Positions 17,967-27,024 are shown, numbered from the stretch's first letter. The stretch is 64,000 bases of DNA from CAIMZW01 sp037133095 (GCA_037133095.1 JBAXOT010000008.1:1-64000); one strand, 5' to 3'. Made by a program: numbers and translations. The notes: generated by a model not told the origin, from the letters alone.

Positions 17967-17972
17967 TAGAAT
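17967..17972 (+). promoter_or_regulatory. -10 box for leaderless def transcript
   Basis: TAGAAT ends exactly six bases before the def ATG at 17979, so transcription would start at or next to the A of the start codon. No Shine-Dalgarno sequence is present. Confidence 0.6.
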
Positions 17973-17978
17973 TCAGAG

Positions 17979-18539
17979 ATGTCCATCCAACCAATCCGTC
18001 TTTTCGGCGACCCAGTGCTCACCACACCTGCCGCGCCGGTAGAGACCTTTGACAAAGAGTTGCGGACTTTGGTGGCAGATTTAACCGAAACTATGTTCGA
18101 GGCTCCGGGAGCTGGCCTCGCAGCCCCCCAAATTGGCGTATCCCTACGGGTTTTTGTTTGGAACGTTGATGACGAAGTTGGCCATTTAATCAATCCAAGT
18201 TTGGATTTGAGTGAAGAGTTGCAAGAGGGGGATGAAGGTTGCCTTTCTTTTCCGGGCATGTTGTATGAGACGCCACGTGCCTTTAAAGCCGTCGCCAAAG
18301 GTTTCAATATGCATGGCGAACCGATCGTTGTGGAGGGAACAGAACTTCTTGCTCGATGCTTGCAGCACGAAAATGATCACTTAGATGGGATTCTCTTTAT
18401 TGATCGCTTGGTTAAATCCGAGCGTAAGCGCGCGATGAAAGAGATCCGCAACTCCGATTGGTTCGGCGTGGCTCAAGAATCGGGCCAGGAGCCGATCATT
18501 CGAACTTCACCGCATGCCATGAACGGCCTTGGGTTCTGA
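17979..18539 (+). CDS. def: peptide deformylase
   Basis: Def removes the N-formyl group from new proteins. All three metal-site motifs are intact: GAGLAAPQ (44-51), EGCLS with C88, and HENDH (H130, E131, H134). The length is 186 residues. It is the first gene of def-fmt-rsmB, with a leaderless-type promoter directly upstream. Pairing with fmt, which adds the formyl group to initiator tRNA, is widely conserved. Confidence 0.97.
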   Translation: MSIQPIRLFGDPVLTTPAAPVETFDKELRTLVADLTETMFEAPGAGLAAPQIGVSLRVFVWNVDDEVGHLINPSLDLSEELQEGDEGCLSFPGMLYETPRAFKAVAKGFNMHGEPIVVEGTELLARCLQHENDHLDGILFIDRLVKSERKRAMKEIRNSDWFGVAQESGQEPIIRTSPHAMNGLGF

Positions 18540-18544
18540 AATAC

Positions 18545-19465
18545 GTGAATATATCTGTCGCTTCATCCTCAATGGTTTCCATCCCTGTCATAGCCGCAAT
18601 CAGAAACTCCGAACACAATTTGGTGTCGGTTATCTCTAACCCGGATCGAAAGAGCGGGCGCGGCTTGAAATTGCTTCCAAATGACTTAGCTGCTTGGGCA
18701 GTTGCGGAGGGCCTGGAGGTTGCGAAGCCGGCGGACAACTCCGAACTAAACCGTCATCTCCTCTCGGCCCAGCCCCAGTTGATTGTCACTGTGGCTTATG
18801 GACGTTTGATTCCCGTTGAACTTCTCCATGGCCCGCGATTCGGGTGGCTAAATATTCATTACTCCTTACTGCCACGCTGGCGGGGTGCGGCTCCAGTTCA
18901 GTGGTCGATCATGAGTGGAGATACGGAAACCGGAGTAACTATTTTCAAACTTGATAAGGGTATGGACACTGGTCCAATTTTTTTGCAGGAACGTACAGTG
19001 TTAGGCGAGGCTGAACGGACGGAAGAGGTGTTGGCACGTTTGAGTGAGAGTGCCGCAGAGTTATTGCCCGAAGTGTTAAGCATGATTACCAGTGGGATTA
19101 AACCTAAACCGCAGCCATTGGTGGGTTCAACTCTGGCGCCGAAGATTTCGAAAGAAATGGGCCGCATAGATTGGACCCGAGAGCGGGCAGACATTCTGCG
19201 CCTCGATTTAGCAATCGGAATCCAACCTGGAATATGGACAGAGATATTGGGCGAGCGAATCGTTCTTCACAATTTGAGGGTTGAGGGTGCGTACACGGCA
19301 GGGGCGATCGCCGGTGAAATCTCCATGGCCGAGGACCGATTGATTATTCAGTCTGCATCGGGACCTATCGAAATAGCCGAAGTAACACCGGCCGGTAAGA
19401 AGCGCATGAGTGGCGGAGATTTCTATCGAGGGGCGAGATTTGCTCCAGGGACGCGTTGTGGATAA
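18545..19465 (+). CDS. fmt: methionyl-tRNA formyltransferase
   Basis: Fmt formylates Met-tRNA(fMet) using 10-formyltetrahydrofolate. The folate site is clear: N103-x-H105-x-S107-LLP followed by RWRGAAPVQW, then DTETGVTIFKLDKGMDTGPI. The start is set at GTG 18545, six codons into the family's first strand; the in-frame region upstream overlaps def and lacks similarity. The usual N-terminal GTPEFA loop is replaced by SSSMVS, a real divergence if the start is right. Length is 306 residues. The end overlaps the GTG of rsmB by eight bases. Confidence 0.93.
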   Translation: MNISVASSSMVSIPVIAAIRNSEHNLVSVISNPDRKSGRGLKLLPNDLAAWAVAEGLEVAKPADNSELNRHLLSAQPQLIVTVAYGRLIPVELLHGPRFGWLNIHYSLLPRWRGAAPVQWSIMSGDTETGVTIFKLDKGMDTGPIFLQERTVLGEAERTEEVLARLSESAAELLPEVLSMITSGIKPKPQPLVGSTLAPKISKEMGRIDWTRERADILRLDLAIGIQPGIWTEILGERIVLHNLRVEGAYTAGAIAGEISMAEDRLIIQSASGPIEIAEVTPAGKKRMSGGDFYRGARFAPGTRCG

Positions 19466-20822
19466 ATCCAGTTCAGCGCCAAGAAAACCAAGGCCTGATC
19501 AAGCGCGTCAACTGGCGTTTGCGCTTATCACTGATGTAAACCAGCACGGCGCATATGCCAATATTCGTATGCCGCAGTTGCTAACTGATTCCGGTTTAGA
19601 TGTAAGAGATAAGGCGTTTGCCACTGAATTGGGATATGGCTGTCTACGCATGCAGGGTAAATACGATTTTGCGATTTCCGAAAAAATCGATCGCCCTTTC
19701 CTAGAAGTAGATCCAAAAATTATTGATCTCCTGCGAATGGGTTGCCATCAGATATTTGGAATGAGAGTACCTACTCATGCTGCTGTTAGCGCAACGGTAG
19801 AGCTAGCTCGAAAAGTAGCTGGGGAATCGAAGGCCTCTTACGTAAACGCGCTACTTCGTTCCATCAGCAGTGATGAAGAGTTGTTCAGTGACCTTGAGCA
19901 ATCATCCAAATTTGAACCACTCACGAAGATCTCGGTGAAATATTCGCATCCAGAATGGGTCATATCCAGTTACCACGATGCCCTGAAGAACTGGGAGTCG
20001 GTGGAAGAACTTCTTGCGTTTAATAACATCCCGGTTGCACCGCATTTGGCAGCTTGGAAAGGCAAGTCAACTAAGGAAGAATTGATTGAAGCGGGCGCTA
20101 CGGCACTGAATTTTTCTAGCTCTGCAGTACTTTCAACTGACCAGCCAAGTAACTACAAAGCCGTCAAGGAACGGCGGGCCGGTGTGCAAGATCTTGGTTC
20201 ACAATTGGTGTCAGAGATCTTCTATGAGACCCGCAAAGTTGGTCATCCTCATTCCTGGCTCGACTTATGTGCCGGTCCAGGTGGCAAGGCGGCATGGCTT
20301 TTTAATGCATTGGCGACGGAGCGCCCGAATGATCGTTTCTTAGCAAACGAGCCAACTGAGCATCGCGCGGAATTAGTGGCTCGCGTTATTCCGAGACAAA
20401 ATATCTCGCACCATGATGGCCGTGTATACGCAGAGTTTGATGAGAAATTCGATCGAATTCTGGTTGATGCTCCATGTACGGGTCTTGGTGCATTGCGTCG
20501 ACGGCCTGAGGCGAGGTGGCGTAAGGCTGCCAAGGACCTTAAGGAACTGGTCGCCTTGCAACGAGAACTCCTTGATTGCGCCTATGAGATGCTCACTCCC
20601 GGCGGAATTCTGGGTTATGCCACATGCTCACCACATCTGGCCGAGACTTTGGGGCAGGTACTAGATATGCAATACCGCCACAAAGAAGTGAAAATAATTC
20701 CCATCGATGCTGTATTCCCATTGCCGCCCGGCGCGCAATTGGCAAATGGCACCATGCAGTTATGGAGTCACAAGCATGGAACGGATTCCATGTTCTTGGC
20801 GCTGTTTCAGAAGCCTGAATAG
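19458..20822 (+). CDS. rsmB: 16S rRNA m5C967 methyltransferase
   Basis: RsmB methylates cytosine 967 of 16S rRNA. It has an N-terminal NusB-like RNA-binding domain (about residues 15-140) and a Rossmann methyltransferase domain with the SAM motif DLCAGPGGKA, the catalytic cysteine C390 in ATCSPH and the release cysteine C340 in DAPCTG. From GTG 19458 the protein has 454 residues. The start overlaps the fmt stop (GTGGATAA). Confidence 0.94.
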   Translation: MDKSSSAPRKPRPDQARQLAFALITDVNQHGAYANIRMPQLLTDSGLDVRDKAFATELGYGCLRMQGKYDFAISEKIDRPFLEVDPKIIDLLRMGCHQIFGMRVPTHAAVSATVELARKVAGESKASYVNALLRSISSDEELFSDLEQSSKFEPLTKISVKYSHPEWVISSYHDALKNWESVEELLAFNNIPVAPHLAAWKGKSTKEELIEAGATALNFSSSAVLSTDQPSNYKAVKERRAGVQDLGSQLVSEIFYETRKVGHPHSWLDLCAGPGGKAAWLFNALATERPNDRFLANEPTEHRAELVARVIPRQNISHHDGRVYAEFDEKFDRILVDAPCTGLGALRRRPEARWRKAAKDLKELVALQRELLDCAYEMLTPGGILGYATCSPHLAETLGQVLDMQYRHKEVKIIPIDAVFPLPPGAQLANGTMQLWSHKHGTDSMFLALFQKPE

Positions 20823-20828
20823 TACGAT
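20823..20828 (+). promoter_or_regulatory. -10 box for leaderless rpe transcript
   Basis: TACGAT ends six bases before the rpe ATG at 20835, in the 12-base gap after rsmB. It could give rpe its own leaderless transcript. Confidence 0.5.
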
Positions 20829-20834
20829 TTTGGA

Positions 20835-21500
20835 ATGACCACGTATCGAATCTGCCCGAGTATTCTCAACGCAGATCGAGATAACTTGCCGCAGGAAATT
20901 TCTCGCATTCAGGGCGCTTCGGACCTGCTCCATCTAGATGTGATGGACAATATTTTTGTCCCAAATTTCACATTCACCTTTGAAGAATCACAGGTCATCA
21001 TCGCAAACTCACCATTGCCTGTTGATGTGCATCTGATGATTGCGAATCCAGATGAGATGGCAGGCGAGTATGCACGGGCTGGCGCCACAAGCGTCACGTT
21101 CCACTTGGAAGCCACCGAATCGCCACGGGAGATCATTGCCAAGGTTAAGAGTTTTGGTGCTCGCGTGGGTATTGGCATTAAACCTGCCACAGCTTTTGAG
21201 GCGGTCGAGCCATATCTTTCCGAAATTGACATGCTGCTCGTAATGACCGTGGAGCCGGGATTCGGTGGGCAATCATTTATGTCGGCCATGATGCCAAAAG
21301 TTGCTCGGGCGCGTACCTACATAGATTTAGCTCCCGCGCCAAAGCCTTGGTTGCAAGTAGATGGCGGAATTTCCTTGGCGACCATCGCCGAGGCCGCGAC
21401 CGCTGGCGCCGACACCTTCGTAGCTGGCAGTGCAGTATTCCAGTCACCGGATCCAGCCAAAATGATTGATTCGCTGAGAATTTGCCTCGCTGAACTATAA
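20835..21500 (+). CDS. rpe: ribulose-phosphate 3-epimerase
   Basis: Rpe interconverts ribulose 5-phosphate and xylulose 5-phosphate in the pentose phosphate pathway. PSILNAD at the N-terminus, LHLDVMDNIFVPNFTF with the metal-binding His and Asp, VDVHLMI and VEPGFGGQSF are conserved, and the 221-residue length is normal for this TIM barrel. It sits 12 bases after rsmB, likely with its own promoter. Confidence 0.97.
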   Translation: MTTYRICPSILNADRDNLPQEISRIQGASDLLHLDVMDNIFVPNFTFTFEESQVIIANSPLPVDVHLMIANPDEMAGEYARAGATSVTFHLEATESPREIIAKVKSFGARVGIGIKPATAFEAVEPYLSEIDMLLVMTVEPGFGGQSFMSAMMPKVARARTYIDLAPAPKPWLQVDGGISLATIAEAATAGADTFVAGSAVFQSPDPAKMIDSLRICLAEL

Positions 21501-21540
21501 AAAGAGGCTAGAACCAATAATTCGTGCCAGAATTGGCGCG

Positions 21541-21660
21541 TTCCGGGGGTCGGTGTAAATCCGAACCGGCGGTTAAAGTCCGCGACCCGATTGAAGCCAT
21601 CGATCGGTTGATGTGGTGAAACTCCACAACCGACAGTTAAAGTCTGGATAAAGGAGCAGA
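21541..21660 (+). ncRNA. FMN riboswitch (RFN element)
   Basis: The characteristic conserved segments appear in order: GGGGGTCGGTGTAAATCCG, ACCGGCGGTTAAAGTCCGCGA, GGTGAAACTCCAC, then ACCGACAGTTAAAGTCTGGAT and AAGGAGCA. These form the six-helix aptamer that binds flavin mononucleotide. The element lies upstream of ribM, so high FMN should shut off riboflavin uptake. About 90 bases separate it from the likely start codon; no strong U-tract terminator is visible there, so control of translation is plausible. Confidence 0.95.
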
Positions 21661-21750
21661 GCACGTTTGCCGTTGGCGATTCTCGCCTGGGGTGATCGTG
21701 CCTATTTCCCTTGGGATCGAATTTATTCACTTCGATTAGGGATGGAACAT

Positions 21751-22440
21751 ATGTCAGTTCTGAAATGGCTCTTCGAAGCCCAGATTCACTTTGGATCAAA
21801 AACTATCTTGGTACGGGAAATAATCGGCGGGCTATTGGGCTTAGCAAGCGCCGTGCTTGGAATGCGTCGGAAAGTTGCGGCTTGGCCAATTGGCATCTTG
21901 GGCGATGGGCTGCTTTTCACAGTCTTCGCTGGCGCACTTTTCTCTTTTGGAAAGAAGGCAGATCATCCCGCGTTGTATGGGCAAGCCGGTCGAAATTTAC
22001 TGCTCATTTTGGTCAGTTTTTATGGCTGGGTAATTTGGGCTCGAAACCGTCGTGGCGGGCAAAGTAAACCAGCAGTCGTGCCGCGGTGGACCACGACGAG
22101 AGAGAAAGCAGTTCTCCTTCCTCTCATCATTGTCGGATACTTCCTTTTCCTGGAATTATTCAAGGCTCTTGGCGAGCGTTACTACGGACAATGGTTATAT
22201 GTGGACACCTGGATTTTCACCGGGACGGCATTGGCGACCTATGCCATGAGCCGTGGCTTTGTGGAGTTTTGGTTGGTTTGGGTGGCCGTCGACATCGTCG
22301 GCGTGCCATTCGCCTTCGCACATGGAAATTATCCGACCGGAGTGCTGTATGGCATCTACATGCCTTTTGTTATCTGGGGATTTGTCTATTGGCTCCGGAT
22401 CGAGCGCAAAGAGGAGAAAGTGCTCTCTTCGCTCGCGTGA
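21751..22440 (+). CDS. ribM: riboflavin transporter of the PnuC-like RibM family
   Basis: This 229-residue membrane protein has about seven hydrophobic segments and matches the RibM (PnuX) riboflavin transporter family, with REIIGGLLGL near the N-terminus, RRKVAAWPIGILGDGLLFTVF, LYGQAGRNLL and YGWVIW. The FMN riboswitch directly upstream is strong support for riboflavin rather than nicotinamide riboside. The open frame can be extended to TTG 21667 or ATG 21742; ATG 21751 has GGATGGA before it and fits relatives. No riboflavin synthesis genes are near. Confidence 0.88.
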   Translation: MSVLKWLFEAQIHFGSKTILVREIIGGLLGLASAVLGMRRKVAAWPIGILGDGLLFTVFAGALFSFGKKADHPALYGQAGRNLLLILVSFYGWVIWARNRRGGQSKPAVVPRWTTTREKAVLLPLIIVGYFLFLELFKALGERYYGQWLYVDTWIFTGTALATYAMSRGFVEFWLVWVAVDIVGVPFAFAHGNYPTGVLYGIYMPFVIWGFVYWLRIERKEEKVLSSLA

Positions 22441-22447
22441 TGTCTAG

Positions 22448-22453
22448 TAACCT
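22448..22453 (+). promoter_or_regulatory. -10 box for leaderless hisE transcript
   Basis: TAACCT ends six bases before the hisE ATG at 22460 and lies just after the ribM stop. No Shine-Dalgarno sequence is present. Confidence 0.55.
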
Positions 22454-22459
22454 AGCCTG

Positions 22460-22723
22460 ATGAAATCCTTTGACTCTCTTTGGTCGCAGCTGCACCAAAC
22501 AGCGCTCGAGCGGCCAGAGGGGTCAGGAACGATTAAGGCGCTTGATGCGGGCGTTCACGCCATAGGCAAGAAGATCGTCGAGGAGGCGGCCGAAGTCTGG
22601 ATGGCGGCCGAATATCAAGATGATCAGGCATTGGCCCTGGAAATCAGTCAACTCCTCTATCACTTGCAAGTTTTGATGATTGCACGAGGAATCAACATAG
22701 AGGATGTATATGGCCAGTTGTAA
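22460..22723 (+). CDS. hisE: phosphoribosyl-ATP pyrophosphatase
   Basis: HisE hydrolyses phosphoribosyl-ATP, the second step of histidine synthesis. It is an 87-residue MazG-like helical protein with GTIKALDAGVHAIGKKIVEEAAEVWMAA and EISQLLYHLQVLM. Its free-standing form and pairing with hisG are typical for actinobacteria. hisG follows after 12 bases. Confidence 0.94.
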   Translation: MKSFDSLWSQLHQTALERPEGSGTIKALDAGVHAIGKKIVEEAAEVWMAAEYQDDQALALEISQLLYHLQVLMIARGINIEDVYGQL

Positions 22724-22735
22724 CGGGGGAATCGG

Positions 22736-23584
22736 ATGTCGTTAAGAGTTGCAGTTCCTAATAAGGGTTCACTCTCAGAATCTTCTGCGCTGATGTTAAA
22801 AGAAGCCGGCTATCGGCAACGCAGTGACCTGCGCGATTTAACTTTCTATGATCCGGAAAACGACGTTGAATTTTATTACTTGCGCCCACGCGATATCGCC
22901 ATCTACGTTGGTTCGGGCGAGCTCGAAGCAGGAATAACAGGGCGCGATCTCTTGCTCGACAGTGGCGCGCAGGCGACTGAGGCTTTGCCCTTAGATTTTG
23001 GTCGAAGCACCTTTCGATTTGCGGCGCCCGAGACCAGCGATCTTTCCGAGTCCGATCTTCAAGGTAAAAGAATTGCGACCGCCTACCCAGGATTGGTCGA
23101 ACGTTATCTGTCCGAACATTCAATGACCGCGACAGTCGTACGCCTCGATGGCGCGGTAGAAAGCTCGGTTCGACTTGGTGTTGCAGATGTCATCGCTGAT
23201 GTCGTCTCTACTGGCGGCACTTTGCGCCAGGCTGGGTTGAAGATTTTTGGCGAGCCATTGCTGGCCAGCGAAGCTATTTTGATCGAAAGAGTTGGGGCGA
23301 ACCGTTCGTTGGCGGTTGAAACACTGCTGCGCCGACTAAATGGGGTTGTGATTGCACGCCAGTATGTCTTGGTTGATTATGACGTGGAGACTGAGCTATT
23401 GGCGCGTGCCTGTGCCCTTACCCCGGGAATTGAATCACCGACAATTTCACCCTTGCAAAAAGCTGGTTGGAGTGCAGTTCGAGCGATGGTCCCACATCGA
23501 GAAATTAATCGAATCATGGATGAACTATGGAGTATTGGCGCTCGAGGTATTCTCGTCACAGATATTCACGCCTGTCGCCTTTAA
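22736..23584 (+). CDS. hisG: ATP phosphoribosyltransferase, long form
   Basis: HisG catalyses the first, feedback-controlled step of histidine synthesis. The N-terminal region reads RVAVPNKGSLSES and the central PRPP site is DVIADVVSTGGTLRQAGL. At 282 residues it includes the C-terminal regulatory domain of the long form, which allows histidine inhibition without HisZ. It converges on serB with a 15-base gap. Confidence 0.96.
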   Translation: MSLRVAVPNKGSLSESSALMLKEAGYRQRSDLRDLTFYDPENDVEFYYLRPRDIAIYVGSGELEAGITGRDLLLDSGAQATEALPLDFGRSTFRFAAPETSDLSESDLQGKRIATAYPGLVERYLSEHSMTATVVRLDGAVESSVRLGVADVIADVVSTGGTLRQAGLKIFGEPLLASEAILIERVGANRSLAVETLLRRLNGVVIARQYVLVDYDVETELLARACALTPGIESPTISPLQKAGWSAVRAMVPHREINRIMDELWSIGARGILVTDIHACRL

Positions 23585-23599
23585 CTCGCAACGGAGCCT

Positions 23600-24832
23600 T
23601 TAAAGATCCGCTGCTTCGATTTCTTCTCGAGTTATGCCCATGAGATAGAGAACTGAATCCAAATACGGACTAGTGAGAGAACTATCTGCTGCTTTTCGTA
23701 CCGCCGGCTTTGCGTTAAAAGCGATGCCGAGCCCAGCAAGTTCAATCATGTCCAAATCATTTGCGCCATCGCCGATGGCAATTGTTTGTGAAATGGGAAC
23801 ACCTTCGGAGAATGCGAAGTCTCGCAGCGCCTGAGCCTTGGCGGCCCGATCGATAACGCCACCAATTACCTTCCCAGTCAATATGCCATCTGAAATCTCC
23901 AATTGATTTGCCCGATAGAAGTCGATATTCAACTCTTCAAGCAATGGTTCGATGACATTGATAAATCCACCAGAAACCACTCCTACCTTATGTCCAAGCC
24001 GATGCAGGGTCCTGATCAAAGTGCGTGCTCCAGGTGTCAGCATCAATTCGGCTAATACTTCACTCAATGCGTCTTGCGTCAATCCTTCGAGCAAAGCGAC
24101 TCGAGCAATGAGCGACTGGCTGAAATCAAGTTCACCTCTCATCGCTGATTCGGTGATCGCAGATACTTGACCACCAACTCCTGCCTTCTCAGCGAGGAGA
24201 TCGATAACCTCCTGCTGAATGAGAGTGGAGTCCATGTCAAGAAGCACGATTCGCTTGGCCCGACGGGTGAGACCACCGTTCTCTACGGCTAGGTCAACTC
24301 CAGTTTGGATGGCGATTTCTGCAAGTTCTTTTCGCAGTTGGGTAATGAAGGTGGGATCGGAGCGATTGGCGGCCAATGAAATATCAAACTCTATTGCTGT
24401 GAGGGGATAGGAAGCGGTACGTCTGATGCGATCTATGTTTCCACCGGAAAGTGCGATTTTCCCCGCCACAGCCGCAAGTGCAACAGGCTTGATTCCCTGC
24501 GACAACAACACCACATGCAAATGCTGGTGTGCAGCAGGCTGAGGCTCTTCAGTGAGGTCCACAAAATCAATGGCGATATCAAGTTCAAGATTCTCCGCCA
24601 AAGCCACCAGATCTGCTTCGATATAACTGGCATGTGCCGGGTCGAGACTAATCAGCGTGGTCAGAATAAGCCGTCCTCGAATCACGACTTGTTCGATATC
24701 CACCACGGTAATGGCGAAGGGAGAGAGGGCCTGGAAAAGCGCCTCGGTCACGCCCGGCTTGTCGGCCCCGGAAATCAAAATTAATCCCGTGAAGCCGGCG
24801 CCGTTAGTTTTCACAGATTCTTTCTCGCTCAC
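23600..24832 (-). CDS. serB: phosphoserine phosphatase with N-terminal ACT domains
   Basis: SerB makes serine from phosphoserine. Residues 15-95 and about 103-185 look like two ACT domains, as in mycobacterial SerB2, and the HAD domain begins with DMDST (199-203) and ends with GDGANDLDM. ACT domains in this family bind amino acids and may give serine feedback. The GTG start at 24832 is preceded by TAATCT with a six-base gap, so the transcript looks leaderless. Total length is 410 residues. Confidence 0.95.
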   Translation of the reverse strand: MSEKESVKTNGAGFTGLILISGADKPGVTEALFQALSPFAITVVDIEQVVIRGRLILTTLISLDPAHASYIEADLVALAENLELDIAIDFVDLTEEPQPAAHQHLHVVLLSQGIKPVALAAVAGKIALSGGNIDRIRRTASYPLTAIEFDISLAANRSDPTFITQLRKELAEIAIQTGVDLAVENGGLTRRAKRIVLLDMDSTLIQQEVIDLLAEKAGVGGQVSAITESAMRGELDFSQSLIARVALLEGLTQDALSEVLAELMLTPGARTLIRTLHRLGHKVGVVSGGFINVIEPLLEELNIDFYRANQLEISDGILTGKVIGGVIDRAAKAQALRDFAFSEGVPISQTIAIGDGANDLDMIELAGLGIAFNAKPAVRKAADSSLTSPYLDSVLYLMGITREEIEAADL

Positions 24833-24838
24833 GAGGGC

Positions 24839-24844
24839 AGATTA
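24839..24844 (-). promoter_or_regulatory. -10 box for leaderless serB transcript
   Basis: On the minus strand TAATCT ends six bases before the serB GTG at 24832. Confidence 0.55.
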
Positions 24845-24881
24845 GCGCGGAACCGGCGCGACACAGGTATCTTTCACTCCT

Positions 24882-25664
24882 ATGACAACTGTGATCTCAC
24901 TCCAGAATGTCTCGGTTGTGCGAGAAGGTAAAACAATATTGGGACCTCTTTCCTGGGAAATGCAGGAAGGGCAGCGATGGGTCATTCTCGGCGCAAATGG
25001 GGCCGGCAAATCAACGCTCTTTCATATCGTTTCGACCCAAATTCACCCCTCATCCGGCAAGGCCACCGTTTTAGGGTGCGAACTGGGGAAAAGTGATGTC
25101 TTTGAGCTTCGCCCTCGAATTGGGTTGACCACAAATAATCTCGTGGATTCAATTCCTTATACCGAGCGGGTGCTGGACGTGGTGCTAACTGCCGCGTATG
25201 CGATTCTGGGCCGATGGAACGAGGAATACGACCTTTGGGATGAATCCAGGGCGATATCCCTTCTCACGACGTTGGGGGTTCGATCCCTTGGTGATCGACT
25301 CTTTGGCAGTCTGAGCGAAGGGGAGAAGAAGCGAGTACTCATCGCCCGGGCAATGATGAGCAACCCGGAGCTATTGCTCCTGGATGAACCGGCAGCTGGC
25401 CTCGATTTAGGCGGTCGCGAAGACTTGCTTAAGCGTTTGGATTTGTTGGCGGCAGATCCGCTCTCCCCTGCCACCGTCATCGTCACGCACCATATTGAAG
25501 AGATTCCATTGGGCACATCCCACGCCCTCCTTTTGGAAAACGGTCTGGCGATTGCAAGTGGGCCCATCGAGACCGTCGTTACAGATGAGCTGTTGAGCCA
25601 GGCCTACGGTATTTCGGTCGCAGTTCACCGCGATGGTGGACGTTTTTTCGCGAAAGCAACATGA
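24882..25664 (+). CDS. ABC transporter ATP-binding protein, partner unknown
   Basis: This 260-residue ATPase has Walker A GANGAGKST (37-45), the signature LSEGEKKRV, Walker B LLLLDEPAAGLD and a switch histidine in VTHHIEEI. No permease or substrate-binding protein is adjacent. A stand-alone ABC ATPase next to serB is also found in mycobacteria, so the neighbourhood is conserved although the function is unknown to me. TATCTT eight bases before the ATG may be its promoter. Assignment to import or export cannot be made from the sequence. Confidence 0.88.
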   Translation: MTTVISLQNVSVVREGKTILGPLSWEMQEGQRWVILGANGAGKSTLFHIVSTQIHPSSGKATVLGCELGKSDVFELRPRIGLTTNNLVDSIPYTERVLDVVLTAAYAILGRWNEEYDLWDESRAISLLTTLGVRSLGDRLFGSLSEGEKKRVLIARAMMSNPELLLLDEPAAGLDLGGREDLLKRLDLLAADPLSPATVIVTHHIEEIPLGTSHALLLENGLAIASGPIETVVTDELLSQAYGISVAVHRDGGRFFAKAT

Positions 25665-25674
25665 ATTTCAGCCG

Positions 25675-26325
25675 ATGCTTTTTGAGTTACTAACTCCGGA
25701 ATGGCAATTTCGACTACAAGATTTGCAAAGTTCATTCCTCCAGCTGGAGCAAACGCTGTTGATGTCGGGGGAGTACTTGCCGCGTTCTGAAGATATTTTT
25801 CGGGCTCTGTCACTACCCATATCAACCGCCAAAGTAGTAATTCTCGGACAAGACCCTTACCCAAATCCTGATTTTGCTTGTGGTTTAGCCTTCTCTGTTC
25901 CTGAGGGATGCCAAAAAATTCCGGCTAGCCTTCGAAATATTGTTCGGGAAGTTGAATCTGACCTGGGGCGCTCGATGCCGAAAGGCGGGGATCTCAGTTC
26001 CTGGGAAGGACAAGGGGTGGTCCTGCTTAATCGCACTCTGACAACTTCTGTCTGGCGCAGTGATGCCCATCGTTCGATTGGTTGGGAGCCGATTACCCGA
26101 CGAGTAATGCAGGTTTTCGCGGAGAATGGTGCGCTCGGAATATTGTGGGGGAAACAAGCTGCGAGTCTGTCTCAACTCTTCATTGAAGGCGACTACTTAA
26201 CCAGCGCCCATCCAAGTCCGCTCTCGGCTCATCGTGGTTTCTTTGGCAGCAAACCTTTTTCTTGGGCGAACAATCGATTGATCGAACAAGGGAAAAGTCC
26301 TATTGCATGGACCGCCCAAGACTAA
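25675..26325 (+). CDS. ung: uracil-DNA glycosylase, family 1
   Basis: Ung removes uracil from DNA. The catalytic water-activating loop GQDPYP is at residues 58-63 and the minor-groove loop HPSPLSAHRGFFGS near the C-terminus. From ATG 25675 the protein has 216 residues and aligns well with mycobacterial Ung; the frame extends upstream into the ABC gene and a start at 25633 cannot be excluded. Its stop is interlocked with that of the convergent membrane-protein gene (shared CTAA). Confidence 0.93.
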   Translation: MLFELLTPEWQFRLQDLQSSFLQLEQTLLMSGEYLPRSEDIFRALSLPISTAKVVILGQDPYPNPDFACGLAFSVPEGCQKIPASLRNIVREVESDLGRSMPKGGDLSSWEGQGVVLLNRTLTTSVWRSDAHRSIGWEPITRRVMQVFAENGALGILWGKQAASLSQLFIEGDYLTSAHPSPLSAHRGFFGSKPFSWANNRLIEQGKSPIAWTAQD

Positions 26326-27023
26326 AGTCCGTCTTCTTTGTGCTTGGGCGCCAAATGTTTTACGAGGGTCAATGAGAGCGCTATTGAATTGCCAATAAGC
26401 AATGCGAATAACGCCGTACCGATTCCCAGCCGTCCACCTAAAGCTCTGCCAATGAGTAACGCTGAAATCTCAATAGCGAGTCGAACTCGACCAATCCGGA
26501 TTCCAGTTCGTTTATGAAGCGCAGTCATTAATCCGTCTCTTGGTCCTGGTCCTAGGCCGCAAGTGATGTAGAGAGCCGAGCCAATCCCGACCAGGGCAAT
26601 CCCAACGAGAACATAAAGCACTTGATCAGCAAAGAACTTCGGGGCGACCGGAAATATCCACGTACCAATTTGGATGGCTAAAGCAATAATGATCAAATTA
26701 GAGATAGTCCCGAATCCGGGACGTTCGCGAAGTGGAATCCAGAGAAGTAAAACCAGTCCGCTGATAAGGAAGGTGGCTGCGCCAATAGATAAAGGCGAAT
26801 GGAAGGAAATTCCTTGGGCAAGAACAGACCACGGCGCATTCCCAATATGCGATTGAATAAGTAAAGCGTCACCAAGTCCAAATATTGTGAGTCCGAAAAA
26901 AAGGATCGCAACGCGTTGCCCATTAAGTGACCATTTGGAATGCGCAGTCCAGGACATCCTTGGAATAGTTCGTGAGGGTCGGATGAGGGAAATGATGGTC
27001 CGAACTGATTTTTGTTCACTCAC
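26322..27023 (-). CDS. YczE/YitT-like integral membrane protein
   Basis: The protein (233 residues) has about five or six hydrophobic segments. The YczE-type signature CGLGPGPRDGLMTALHKRTG followed by VRLAIE is clear. Members of this family are membrane proteins of unknown function, sometimes near surfactin or transporter genes. The GTG at 27023 fits a leaderless transcript from the promoter shared with uppP; a later ATG at codon 23 is also possible. Confidence 0.82.
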   Translation of the reverse strand: MSEQKSVRTIISLIRPSRTIPRMSWTAHSKWSLNGQRVAILFFGLTIFGLGDALLIQSHIGNAPWSVLAQGISFHSPLSIGAATFLISGLVLLLWIPLRERPGFGTISNLIIIALAIQIGTWIFPVAPKFFADQVLYVLVGIALVGIGSALYITCGLGPGPRDGLMTALHKRTGIRIGRVRLAIEISALLIGRALGGRLGIGTALFALLIGNSIALSLTLVKHLAPKHKEDGL

Positions 27024-27024
27024 T

